Origin: Acidimicrobiales bacterium
Lineage (GTDB): Bacteria; Actinomycetota; Acidimicrobiia; Acidimicrobiales; UBA8592
Reading direction: 5' to 3'
Length of the DNA: 49,967 bases
Assembly: GCA_030740795.1 (NCBI GenBank)
Contig: JASLWO010000071.1
Coordinates: forward strand, 1-49,967
In this document: positions 7,621-16,110 of the stretch, in pieces
Layout: every line of letters begins with the position of its first letter
How positions within the stretch are numbered: the stretch's first letter is position 1
Notes under the pieces: generated by a model
Told to the model about the DNA's origin: nothing
Database searches by the model: none
What the model saw: the letters and a program-made list of their open reading frames with translations, nothing else
Program-made: the position numbers and the translations under genes

Positions 7621-9048
7621 TCAGGTTGATGAAACTTCTAGATCGCGCTTGGGGTAGAAAAGGTAGGTGATGAGCGATCCGATCAGATAAGCCGCTGCCC
7701 CTAAGATCCATACCCAAAGATAAGCATCTTTAAATTCGCTTCCGACACGGTTGCCGACAATAGAAGCGGTTAACACTGCGCCTAATGCTGAACCCAGTCG
7801 CCGCGCCGTATACGAAGCTGAACTAGCGCTCGCTAAAAGCTCATCGCTAATATCTATCAGCGTTGCGATGGTTGTGTTGTTTCCTATAGCCATTGCTCCT
7901 AAACCTGAAGCGAGTAGTCCAAACGCCAGGTAGGTGTATCCAGGTTCCATTAGGAAGAAACCGATAATAAGAAAACAAGTACCGCTCCAAATCCCGCCGA
8001 ATATAACCATTGATCGGGGTCCTCGCTGATCAACGATCTTCCCAGCAATCGCAGCGGTGAAGAAAGGGACGATATTTAATGGGATAAGAGCGAAACCTAT
8101 TCGTAACGGCGACCACTCCCAAATTTCCCTCATGTACAGAGGAAGACCGAAGAAAATAGAGAAGAAGCCTATTTGACAGAGAGCAGAACCAGCACACCCT
8201 ATGGTAAATGACCGTTGGGAAAAGATCTCTGGAGGAAACAATGGATGGCTCTGATTGTTGTTGCGATGAATTAAGAGTGGCGATGAGATGATAAAGCCAA
8301 TTAGGCATACCATTGTTTTGGTAGACGAGAACCCCCATTCTTGACCCTGAACTAGAAATAAAGTTAAACCAGCAACCGAAACCGTCGCCAATAAAGCCGA
8401 CATGAGATCAATCGGGGTTTGATCTCCAATTTCTTGTTCCTCATTCAAGATAATCAAACCTGCTACGAGTATCGCTAATGAAAAAACACCGGTAAATATG
8501 AAGATGGCCTGCCAATTGAAAAATTCAACCATGCCTGCGGCTAGAGGACTACCGCATAGCCCTGTCACAGCTCCTATAGTCCCCCAAACACCTAGAGCAT
8601 AAGCTCTTCGACTAGGTGGAAATTCTTTGAGGCTCATGGCTAAACCACTTGGTGAAAGCATTGCAATCGCAACCCCTTGCAAGGATCTAGTAGTTATCAA
8701 AACCCAGACCACTGGAACGCAACCACCAATAATTCCAGCTACGCCATACAAGGTAAGACCCAACAAAAACACTCTTCTGCGCCCAAACCGATCTGCCGCT
8801 CTACCAGCAATAAGCAGGGCAGAAACCATGAAGATGAAGAGCGCTGTCACGATCCAGGAAAGAGTCGTTCTTGATGTTGTAGCACTAAATCTTTCTTCAA
8901 TAAATGGGAAACCGACGAACATTGCGGAACTGTCCATCAATAGAAGAAACATTGAGGAAGAGCAGACAAACAAAACTACCCATGCTCGCGCAGGGATATC
9001 TTCTAATGACTCAGCACCCGCCTTAGAACTATTCTGTTCGTCGTTCAC
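7621..9048 (-). CDS. MFS transporter, DHA2 (EmrB/QacA-like) family
   Basis: A 475-residue polytopic membrane protein with about 14 predicted hydrophobic segments. Major-facilitator motif A is present as G-R-A-A-D-R-F-G-R-R-R after the second segment, and a motif-C-like GLCGSPLAAG occurs in the fifth segment. DHA2 members are proton-driven drug or metabolite exporters. Its start overlaps the stop of the SDR at 9045 by four bases (ATGA), so its expression is coupled to that enzyme. It may export a product or a toxic intermediate of the same pathway (inference). Confidence 0.88.
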   Translation of the reverse strand: MNDEQNSSKAGAESLEDIPARAWVVLFVCSSSMFLLLMDSSAMFVGFPFIEERFSATTSRTTLSWIVTALFIFMVSALLIAGRAADRFGRRRVFLLGLTLYGVAGIIGGCVPVVWVLITTRSLQGVAIAMLSPSGLAMSLKEFPPSRRAYALGVWGTIGAVTGLCGSPLAAGMVEFFNWQAIFIFTGVFSLAILVAGLIILNEEQEIGDQTPIDLMSALLATVSVAGLTLFLVQGQEWGFSSTKTMVCLIGFIISSPLLIHRNNNQSHPLFPPEIFSQRSFTIGCAGSALCQIGFFSIFFGLPLYMREIWEWSPLRIGFALIPLNIVPFFTAAIAGKIVDQRGPRSMVIFGGIWSGTCFLIIGFFLMEPGYTYLAFGLLASGLGAMAIGNNTTIATLIDISDELLASASSASYTARRLGSALGAVLTASIVGNRVGSEFKDAYLWVWILGAAAYLIGSLITYLFYPKRDLEVSST

Positions 9049-9959
9049 TCCTCGGGGAGTGGGTAATGCACTCCAGGAACTCCACCATCCAGCGCTTGAT
9101 ACCAGTCAGGGCGAGGTTGAACGGGTTCGTATGTTGATGGAATCATTAGTGATTCTTTATTCCACTCATGATGTATAGGCGGAATTTGGAAAGTCCCATT
9201 ACTGGCATTTGTTCCCCCATCAACCAGTAGGTCTACACCTGTGATGTAACTTGCGAGATCAGATGCAAGGAACATTACGGCGTTCGTTACCTCAGCAGTT
9301 TCACCTACCCGCCTCATTGGTGTCCTGCTAGCAATCCATTTATCCATTCCTAAAGCTTCAAGTGCGGGTCTTGTCATTTCAGTGACTATGAATCCAGGGG
9401 ATACCGAATTCACGCGGACACCTCTATCAGCCCATTCTGTCCCAAGCTGGAGTGTCATATTCCTGAGCCCGCCCTTTGCCGCACTATAGGCAATAACCCC
9501 GTTTTCGCTTCCGCCACTTCCAAGTATGGAACCGATATTTACAATTGCACCTGAACCGTTTTCAAGCATATTGCGGCCACATTCACGTGCATAGTAAAAA
9601 GCTCCGACAAGATCCACTGACACAATGCGGTTAAATGTTTCGCTATCAAAGTGTTCTGGAGCTAAACCCCGCATGTCAGCAATACCGGCATTGTTGACGA
9701 GAACATCAATGCTTCCATGATTGGCTATGCCTTGATTCACAACATTCACGACATCATCCTCAACAGAGACATCCCCACAGATGACTGTTACGCTGCTTCC
9801 TTTCTCTCTGCACTTCGTGCCAACGGTTTCAAGCAATTCTTCAGATCGGGCCGTGAGGACCAAATCAGCTCCCGCTTCAGCAAACGCATAGGCAAATTGC
9901 TCACCGAGCCCATAACTTGCCCCAGTGATTAATACCGTTTTCCCTTTGAAATCAAACAT
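9045..9959 (-). CDS. SDR family oxidoreductase with C-terminal extension
   Basis: A 304-residue classical SDR. It has a TGASYGLG cofactor loop, NNAG, serine in NIGS, and a YSAAK catalytic pair. The usual end is the VDGG motif, but about 50 residues rich in Pro, Trp and Tyr follow, ending in YPLPEE. This tail may cover the active site or mediate oligomer contacts (inference). AGGAG five bases before ATG 9959 fixes the start. It is translationally coupled to the MFS exporter downstream. Confidence 0.87.
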   Translation of the reverse strand: MFDFKGKTVLITGASYGLGEQFAYAFAEAGADLVLTARSEELLETVGTKCREKGSSVTVICGDVSVEDDVVNVVNQGIANHGSIDVLVNNAGIADMRGLAPEHFDSETFNRIVSVDLVGAFYYARECGRNMLENGSGAIVNIGSILGSGGSENGVIAYSAAKGGLRNMTLQLGTEWADRGVRVNSVSPGFIVTEMTRPALEALGMDKWIASRTPMRRVGETAEVTNAVMFLASDLASYITGVDLLVDGGTNASNGTFQIPPIHHEWNKESLMIPSTYEPVQPRPDWYQALDGGVPGVHYPLPEE

Positions 9960-9991
9960 TCAAACTCCTATTTTCTGTTCTCATAACGAAT

Positions 9992-10402
9992 TTACCCTCT
10001 TCCAACCAAATCTAGCTGTCCAAGAATCTCCTGTTCCTTCTCTATGCGTGAAGAAAGCAGATTTTTCAACTTAGCTATCATAGCGGCATCATCATTAGCG
10101 AAAGCCTCATCGATGGCATTACCCAATGCTCCGGAAGCTTCCGAATATTGTGCTGATACGTCAGCAAGCACAAGGCTTTTAATTTCGGCATGTTCTCTCC
10201 CGAGCGCTTCGTTTATAGTTTTAATTTCTTCCACCATCCAAGCTATTTCAGTTGCGCTCCTTCGACTCAATCTACGAAGCAATTGATCAATCTGTCCCAA
10301 GAGAACCTTCGCTTGTTCATCGCCTACGGACGGGAGAACAACAGAATTTAAGTCATCCGCAATCGCAAGAAGAATCTTGTCCGTAGTTGGTTGTGTTAAC
10401 AC
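9992..10402 (-). CDS. Small helical protein of unknown function, partner of APH kinase
   Basis: A 136-residue, almost entirely alpha-helical protein with no signal peptide or membrane segment and several heptad-like leucine stretches. I do not recognise an enzymatic motif. The GTG start at 10402 overlaps by one base the TAG stop of the aminoglycoside-phosphotransferase-like gene, so the two are translationally coupled. As I recall, similar small genes often sit next to acyl-CoA-linked APH kinases in actinobacteria, which suggests a partner or regulator role (inference). Confidence 0.65.
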   Translation of the reverse strand: MLTQPTTDKILLAIADDLNSVVLPSVGDEQAKVLLGQIDQLLRRLSRRSATEIAWMVEEIKTINEALGREHAEIKSLVLADVSAQYSEASGALGNAIDEAFANDDAAMIAKLKNLLSSRIEKEQEILGQLDLVGRG

Positions 10403-11427
10403 TATTTTACCTCACCATCTAACGCTGCCTCTAAGGCGTCGGTTGCAGCCATCCAAGCAGCTTGACCAAAAAGTAGATTATCTAAATTAAACGCAATACC
10501 TGTTGATGATGTTTCACCTCTAGCCATAGAGGACCCACTATTAGATATTTGACTGACAACCCCGATAACTCCAAGGACAAGGAAATAAGTCATAACAACC
10601 GGATTAATTTGCTCTTCAGTGAATCCCGTGACTTCCCTATAACGGTCTAGGAAAACTTCAGGGTTTTCATCAATTAAATCTGGTGGCGCTGCTTGGGCAT
10701 AAGCTTTGAAATACCCGAGGTCTTCTCTCGGGTCACCGATAGTTGCAAGTTCAAAATCAATTACTACAAGATCGCCATTACTATCAACAAGCATATTCGC
10801 AGTGGAGAAATCATGATGAACAAGCGAAATAGGAACAGGTGGAGGCCTATTAGCATCCAACCAAGCTGCGACGTAGCGAAAGATAGGCAAGTGCTCCACA
10901 TGGTTCGCTGCTGTCTGTTTCCACATCATAATCTGATCAGTTAACGGGTCACCGGAAATAGGTCTTGCAAGAATTTCGGGTAATTTATTAACAGGGATGG
11001 TGTGCATTGCCCCAGCCAATTCTGCAAGCTTTGCTGGGAGCGCATCCGAACCATTTTTTTCAATCCATGGCAAAGTAGATTCGGCTTCAGTGAAATCAAT
11101 TACTAACGCTGGCGTCCCGATTATGGAACCCGCAGCATCCAGAAACCGAGCAGCTGGAGTATTTAAGTACGGTGTAACAGTTTGGATTACGGCAAACTCT
11201 TGAGAACGATCAGTTTCAATAATTGCTTGCCCTTCCGGAGGATCTCCGCGAAGCACGTACGAACCGCTTTCCGTAATTCCATCTACGGTGAATGATGCAT
11301 CAAATCGTGCCATGAGTCTCGAATAGCCGCCTGTCATTGGCTCATATCCTGAAACTGTTATGTCAGAAGCCCCATTAGCTTCAAGCAAGGCGACTATCTT
11401 CTCAGGCATCACGGCGGGATCTTGCAT
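10402..11427 (-). CDS. Phosphotransferase (APH) family protein
   Basis: A 341-residue kinase-fold protein of the aminoglycoside-phosphotransferase/choline-kinase family. The catalytic loop is H-H-D-F-S-T-A-N-M, and the metal-binding DFE follows about 15 residues later. The related ACAD10/FadE36-type kinases phosphorylate hydroxyacyl-CoA substrates during fatty-acid catabolism, a role that fits the many SDR and acyl-CoA dehydrogenase genes here, but this is inference. It is the first gene of the minus operon running to 6104. No strong ribosome binding site is seen before the ATG. Confidence 0.85.
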   Translation of the reverse strand: MQDPAVMPEKIVALLEANGASDITVSGYEPMTGGYSRLMARFDASFTVDGITESGSYVLRGDPPEGQAIIETDRSQEFAVIQTVTPYLNTPAARFLDAAGSIIGTPALVIDFTEAESTLPWIEKNGSDALPAKLAELAGAMHTIPVNKLPEILARPISGDPLTDQIMMWKQTAANHVEHLPIFRYVAAWLDANRPPPVPISLVHHDFSTANMLVDSNGDLVVIDFELATIGDPREDLGYFKAYAQAAPPDLIDENPEVFLDRYREVTGFTEEQINPVVMTYFLVLGVIGVVSQISNSGSSMARGETSSTGIAFNLDNLLFGQAAWMAATDALEAALDGEVK

Positions 11428-11484
11428 ACTCAGGACGCTAGTTGAATCTTGCCCATGACGCCCATTGAGAGCTATGTTTCTCTC

Positions 11485-12348
11485 ATGACAAGAGTGCTTT
11501 TAGTAACAAAAGGTCACCCATTTAAAAAAAACGAATTCTTTACAATATTTGATGACCTAGTTGCTGATAAAGAAAGTTGCGTCACCGAATACACTCATGT
11601 CGAGCAACCAGCCGCACAACATCTTTTCCATCCTGACACGGCAAAAAATTGGGATGTTTTCGTCATGTACGACATGCCCGGAATTGAATTCAACCGTCCC
11701 TCCACTGAACCTTCGACTAGTGACCCTGTCAAATTCCATGACCCGCCAGAATGGTACAAAAACGGAAGCCGCTCTCTTCTAGAGGAAGGGAAAGGAATGA
11801 TTTTTCTCCATCATGCCATCGCTGGCTGGCCGACATGGGAGGATTGGGCGCACGTTATAGGGGGACGGTTCCATTATCAACCCGGTACTCTCGCCGGAGT
11901 GGAATACCCAGACTCTGGCTACCGCCATAATGTCACTCACTCCATAGAGGTAGTTGAAAACGGCCACCCGATCGTAGAAGGACTTCCTGAAACCTTTGAA
12001 TTTACAGATGAAGTGTATTTAGCCCCTGTTCTTGAAGGAAATGTGGACCCGATCCTACGGTCAAATTTTTCATATGAATCTAAGAACTTTTATTCAGCGG
12101 ATTTAGCAATACGGGGAAAGGGAGACAGCAACGAGGGATGGGAACATCCCCGAACTAGCAATCTTGTCGGTTGGGTAAAGCACGCAGGGAACTCCCCGGT
12201 AGCTTACTTACAATTCGGAGATGGTCCAGGCCAATACGCTGAACCTTTGTTCCAAAAGATGATCTCAAATGCGATCTTGTGGGCTTCCGCCGAAAAATCA
12301 CATGAGTGGGCTCGACAACGCAGAGAAGCCACGGGAAGATTTGCCTAG
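11485..12348 (+). CDS. ThuA-like domain protein
   Basis: A 287-residue protein of the ThuA family, which has a class I glutamine-amidotransferase-like fold. It begins MTRVLLVTKGHPF, the first strand of the fold, and contains FLHHAIAGWP and a late VAYLQFGDGP segment. ThuA proteins are implicated in trehalose or other sugar metabolism, but the reaction is not settled. Two further in-frame starts exist upstream (TTG 11449, ATG 11455). I chose ATG 11485, where a TATGTT sits six bases upstream and could permit leaderless translation. A second ThuA protein is at 28951. Confidence 0.78.
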   Translation: MTRVLLVTKGHPFKKNEFFTIFDDLVADKESCVTEYTHVEQPAAQHLFHPDTAKNWDVFVMYDMPGIEFNRPSTEPSTSDPVKFHDPPEWYKNGSRSLLEEGKGMIFLHHAIAGWPTWEDWAHVIGGRFHYQPGTLAGVEYPDSGYRHNVTHSIEVVENGHPIVEGLPETFEFTDEVYLAPVLEGNVDPILRSNFSYESKNFYSADLAIRGKGDSNEGWEHPRTSNLVGWVKHAGNSPVAYLQFGDGPGQYAEPLFQKMISNAILWASAEKSHEWARQRREATGRFA

Positions 12349-12412
12349 CGAACGGGCAGGCGCAATTTAGACAAATCAACTACGGTTAATTGTTAACTAC
12401 CGGAGAGGATCC

Positions 12413-13444
12413 ATGAAGAAACTAAAAGTAATTCAATGGTTCACAGGCGATATCGCTCAACATCAAATTCGGTTAGTCGCAGCAAATCCAGCAATGGAAC
12501 TTGTAGGAGCTTTCGTGTACCACGATGAGAAAGTGGGGCGCGATGCAGGTGAAATCGCTGGGATAGGAAACCTTGGCGTTTCAGCAACTAATGATTTGAA
12601 TGAAATATTATCCATTGACGCTGATTGTGTTTTATACAATCCTCCAACTGAACGTTATGACCAGATTATTCAGATACTTGAAAGCGGAAAAAATGTTATC
12701 AGTATCATGGCTGGGTGGAATCCTAAACGGTACGAGGCTTTCCCAGACATAGAGGAGGCTTGCAGCAAAGGCAGCGCTTCGCTATTCGGTACAGGACTCA
12801 ACCCTGGCCTGAGCTACGAATTGGCAATTATTGGGTCGTCTATCTGTCACGAAGTTTCATCTGTTTACATCAAAACATGCGAACGCCAATCTACATTAAG
12901 TCCTGTCTTCTTAGAAAAATTCGGATTTGGACGCACAGAAGAACAGTTGCGACAACAAGAGACCGGCGCTGCAGCTATTTTTGACAACTTGCTGCAAATA
13001 ACAGACCTGATTTGTGAAGAATTGAGCCTTCCACATGATGGCAATAGTCTCACCCACGAATATGAACCAGCGGTCAAGGATTATAACGAAAAGATAGAAA
13101 TCAAAAAGGGAACAATGGCCGGATTAATTGTCAAAGCTTCATCAACATTTGAAGGAGTCCCAAAAGCAACAATTGAGCTTCGTTTCTTGTTAGGAACAGA
13201 TTACGTAAGTGAAGAATTCTTATTAGGAGCTCCAGAACATGGGTGGATTGAAGTGGATGTTCGTGGAACCCCGGGCAGTAAACTCACCCATGAGATATAC
13301 GCTGAAGAAAAAATAGTTAAGACTCGGTCAACAGGAACCAAAGCGGTCAATGCAATCCCACATGTAGTAGCTGCCAAACCCGGGTTAGTCTCGCCAACGC
13401 AAATACCGCTTAGCCGAATCCTCCCATCCATGACGGGCAACTAA
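12413..13444 (+). CDS. Dihydrodipicolinate reductase-like / amine dehydrogenase family protein
   Basis: A 343-residue NAD(P)-binding protein of the DapB-like family that includes 2,4-diaminopentanoate dehydrogenase. An N-terminal Rossmann segment runs IQWFTGDIAQ, and a conserved GTGLNPG loop follows near residue 125. Members in actinobacteria act as NAD(P)H-dependent amine or imine oxidoreductases, mostly uncharacterised. GGAGAGG seven bases upstream marks ATG 12413. It follows the ThuA gene in the same direction and ends eight bases from the convergent nitroreductase. Confidence 0.8.
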   Translation: MKKLKVIQWFTGDIAQHQIRLVAANPAMELVGAFVYHDEKVGRDAGEIAGIGNLGVSATNDLNEILSIDADCVLYNPPTERYDQIIQILESGKNVISIMAGWNPKRYEAFPDIEEACSKGSASLFGTGLNPGLSYELAIIGSSICHEVSSVYIKTCERQSTLSPVFLEKFGFGRTEEQLRQQETGAAAIFDNLLQITDLICEELSLPHDGNSLTHEYEPAVKDYNEKIEIKKGTMAGLIVKASSTFEGVPKATIELRFLLGTDYVSEEFLLGAPEHGWIEVDVRGTPGSKLTHEIYAEEKIVKTRSTGTKAVNAIPHVVAAKPGLVSPTQIPLSRILPSMTGN

Positions 13445-13452
13445 TATCTTTA

Positions 13453-14106
13453 TTACCAGTGGTCCCAGTGTGAAAGAGAACTCCCCGGTAACCGTTTAGC
13501 AAGTTTGAATTCCGTGCCGATGGTGTAAGCGATGGGGAAAAGCCCTCCTTGTGTCACCGTGTCAAATGGAATACCGAGAAGGTCAGCTACTTCACGTTCA
13601 TTTGGTAAATGCAGTGTCGTCCACGCTGAACCAAGCCCTCGTTCGCGAAGAGCCAACATGAAGCTCCACACAGCAGGAAGTAAAGAACCCCATGCGCTTG
13701 CCTGCACAAATGTTGGGGTACCAGTATCGAGCCTTCCTTCTCCTTGAAGGCAGGGGATCATCATCACTGGGACACGGTGAAAAATTTCGCGCAAGTACTT
13801 TGAAGAATCCATAATCTTAGGACGCTGGCTTGTCCTAGGGTCATCATCTCCGTAGTTAGGTTGGTTAGGCTGGTTCGTGTACGCGTCATAATTCGTACCA
13901 TAGAAATCAGCAATAGCTTTTTTCTTATCTGGATCTGTTATGAAAACCCATTGCCAGCCTTGTGTATTGGACCCAGTTGGTGCTTGAAGCGCGATGTCAA
14001 GACATTCTTCTATAACCTCCTTCTCAACGGGGCGGTCTAGATCCAATCGTTTACGAACAGACCTCGTTGTTGTCAAAACACCATCTGCGTCAAGACCCAG
14101 TTTCAT
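13453..14106 (-). CDS. Nitroreductase family protein
   Basis: A 217-residue flavin-dependent nitroreductase-fold enzyme. R-S-V-R-K-R near residue 17 and APTGSNTQ-W are the FMN-binding segments, and GLGSAWTTL lies in the middle of the second half. These proteins use FMN and NAD(P)H to reduce nitro groups, quinones or other electron-poor substrates. It is the last gene of the minus group with the nucleosidase and PPOX genes. A distinct paralogue is encoded divergently at 15423. Confidence 0.85.
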   Translation of the reverse strand: MKLGLDADGVLTTTRSVRKRLDLDRPVEKEVIEECLDIALQAPTGSNTQGWQWVFITDPDKKKAIADFYGTNYDAYTNQPNQPNYGDDDPRTSQRPKIMDSSKYLREIFHRVPVMMIPCLQGEGRLDTGTPTFVQASAWGSLLPAVWSFMLALRERGLGSAWTTLHLPNEREVADLLGIPFDTVTQGGLFPIAYTIGTEFKLAKRLPGSSLSHWDHW

Positions 14107-14114
14107 AGCATCTC

Positions 14115-14828
14115 CTAATTGTTAGATTTTTTTAATTCATGTATCAAAGCAAACATAGCTTCTGAAAGTCTTTCACTAGCGTATTGGAGATTCTCTTCGA
14201 ATTCTGTTTCGGTAGGTTTATCACCGTCAACAAGGTCTGTCGTGACTTTCAGGGCCGTGAAAGGAGTATCAAGCTTTTCGCAAACCCAGCCAACCGCCGC
14301 CGCTTCCATATCCTTAGCTAACGCTTCAACACTATCCATGCGTTCCAAATCACAAGATTGCGCATCTAAAGCATCTCCGGTGCTAACCGTACCGAGCCGG
14401 AAACCTAAATTTTGAGCAATTAAATCCATTTTCGCTACAGGGAAATCCCCAAAACTGTATGCATCGAAACCCGCTAATGGAATCCGACGATCATGAAAAA
14501 CGCATCTATTAGCAAGAATAGGTTCCCCGATAAATCCACCTCTTTGGATAAACCCACCACATGTGCCAGCAGAAATAACAATTCCAGGTTGAACAGCTTT
14601 AATTGCAGAAAATGTTGTAAACGCAGCCGGCAAGGTCCCTATAGAATCAACTTCAAAACGCTGATTATTGCCATTAGTCACCAAGTAGATATTGTCATTG
14701 GTCCAAATACGCGAACTTAAACCATTTACGATTTCGGAACCAGGGCCTTCCATACCTAAACGGCTTCGGACAGGTGCTGCTTCGGCCTCCATGGCCATCA
14801 CAATCAATGGCGGACCGTTGAGATGCAT
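14115..14828 (-). CDS. MTA/SAH nucleosidase-like phosphorylase-family protein
   Basis: A 237-residue member of the PNP/UDP phosphorylase family. The N-terminal A-M-E-A-E-A-A-P-V, the STGDAL segment, DMEAAAV and the late TDLVDGD aspartate are the substrate-binding and catalytic elements of 5'-methylthioadenosine/S-adenosylhomocysteine nucleosidases. It would cleave adenine or another base from a (thio)nucleoside. The distance from the classical Pfs sequence leaves the substrate open. GGAG eight bases upstream supports the start, which abuts the PPOX stop. Confidence 0.8.
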   Translation of the reverse strand: MHLNGPPLIVMAMEAEAAPVRSRLGMEGPGSEIVNGLSSRIWTNDNIYLVTNGNNQRFEVDSIGTLPAAFTTFSAIKAVQPGIVISAGTCGGFIQRGGFIGEPILANRCVFHDRRIPLAGFDAYSFGDFPVAKMDLIAQNLGFRLGTVSTGDALDAQSCDLERMDSVEALAKDMEAAAVGWVCEKLDTPFTALKVTTDLVDGDKPTETEFEENLQYASERLSEAMFALIHELKKSNN

Positions 14829-15344
14829 TTACTGGTCTCCGTGATCAGTTACCCACTTAGCGGTTGCTTCTCCCATCTTTCGACCGTCGTATCCAATGCG
14901 TTGAGTAGGTGTGATTTTAAAGATCACACGACGAGGAGAATCCAAAAACCCAGCAAAGTTTTTCTGCCATTGCTCATCTACAGGGTTTAAAGTCTCGGCA
15001 AGCGCCGGATAAAACCAAGCTTTCGTTTCATCATCATCAAGAATTTCACATGTCCCTTTGTACGTCACGGTTAGATTCGCCCCTGCTTTTGTTCCCTTGC
15101 TGGTAATGCAAACCGCACAACGATTATCTCTGCGCATAGCGGGGACGCGAGCTCTTTGACTTGAGAGCGTGACCCAGAAACAACCCTTTGCCCATACGTA
15201 AGACATGATTACCCCAACAGGCCACCCCTCTTTGTTGGCCCAGATAAAGGTGCACTCATTCTGTAGTTGCAGCATCTTCTCTTCAGCTTCGTCCCCAAGC
15301 GTGTAAATAGTTACATCCTCGTAATCAAATGCTTCGTCTCCCAT
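14829..15344 (-). CDS. Pyridoxamine 5'-phosphate oxidase-family (flavin/F420) protein
   Basis: A 171-residue split-barrel protein of the PPOX superfamily, with GWPVGV, a buried FW pair, RARVPAMRR and a C-terminal RIGYDGRK segment. Actinobacterial members bind FMN, F420 or haem and reduce small molecules. It is a paralogue of the protein at 43722, sharing the GWPVGV, R-x-RVPA-x-R and WFYP-x-LA blocks. It leads a minus-strand group with the nucleosidase and nitroreductase. Confidence 0.8.
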   Translation of the reverse strand: MGDEAFDYEDVTIYTLGDEAEEKMLQLQNECTFIWANKEGWPVGVIMSYVWAKGCFWVTLSSQRARVPAMRRDNRCAVCITSKGTKAGANLTVTYKGTCEILDDDETKAWFYPALAETLNPVDEQWQKNFAGFLDSPRRVIFKITPTQRIGYDGRKMGEATAKWVTDHGDQ

Positions 15345-15422
15345 GACAATCTCCTTCTCTCGTTAGCACAAACACTATCTTTCCATTACTTTAAAAAAAC
15401 TACCAATAAAGAAAAGGTTGCC

Positions 15423-16100
15423 ATGGATTTATACGAAACAATGTACACAACCCGGTCAATGCGGCGCGTTAAGCCCGACCCAATCCCTGAAGATGTGCTC
15501 TCCCGACTATTTGATGCAGCTGTCAGGGGACCTTCAGGAGGGAATCGGCACACCTTCCGGTTTCTAACCGTTACCGATAAAACCACTATGGAGAAACTAA
15601 AGGAAATTTATCACGATGCGTATTGGGAACTACAAGAAACAAGTTACGCCGGCGTGCAAGAAAAACTCAAAGATGGCGACCCTGATGATCCCAGCATCAA
15701 ACAAACCCGAAGAATCTCAAACAGCGCGGAACATTTCGTTGAATACCTGGATCAGCACCCAATGCTTATATTCGTCTTTGGGAAACAAGGAGGAGAATCA
15801 ACGACTTTCCCTGTCTTGTGGAATCTCTGCTTAGCGGCAAGAGCAGAAGGATTAGGAACATTCATTACGACACTTCTTAAATTGCGGAAACAAGAAGTAG
15901 AACAACTTCTCGGAATGCCAGAAGGATTTTGGCACATGCACGCCATGATACCGATCGGGTACCCAACGGGTCGATGGGGAATGGCTAACCGTCACCCCGC
16001 CAATGAGTATGTTTATTCAGAACAATGGGATCAACCCGTTACATGGGAAGCTCAACCCAACTGGGAAGAACCCGAAGGATACGGAAGAGACCACCAGTAA
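15423..16100 (+). CDS. Nitroreductase family protein
   Basis: A 225-residue FMN-type nitroreductase. RSMRR-x-KPDPIP near the N-terminus, GPSGGNRH and GLGTFITTLL are typical. An open frame extends upstream to 15267 but runs through the divergent PPOX gene; ATG 15423 follows AAAGG and begins the family domain. It is ten bases upstream of an acyl-CoA dehydrogenase and probably cotranscribed with it. The substrate is unknown. Confidence 0.85.
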   Translation: MDLYETMYTTRSMRRVKPDPIPEDVLSRLFDAAVRGPSGGNRHTFRFLTVTDKTTMEKLKEIYHDAYWELQETSYAGVQEKLKDGDPDDPSIKQTRRISNSAEHFVEYLDQHPMLIFVFGKQGGESTTFPVLWNLCLAARAEGLGTFITTLLKLRKQEVEQLLGMPEGFWHMHAMIPIGYPTGRWGMANRHPANEYVYSEQWDQPVTWEAQPNWEEPEGYGRDHQ

Positions 16101-16110
16101 GGAAACAATT

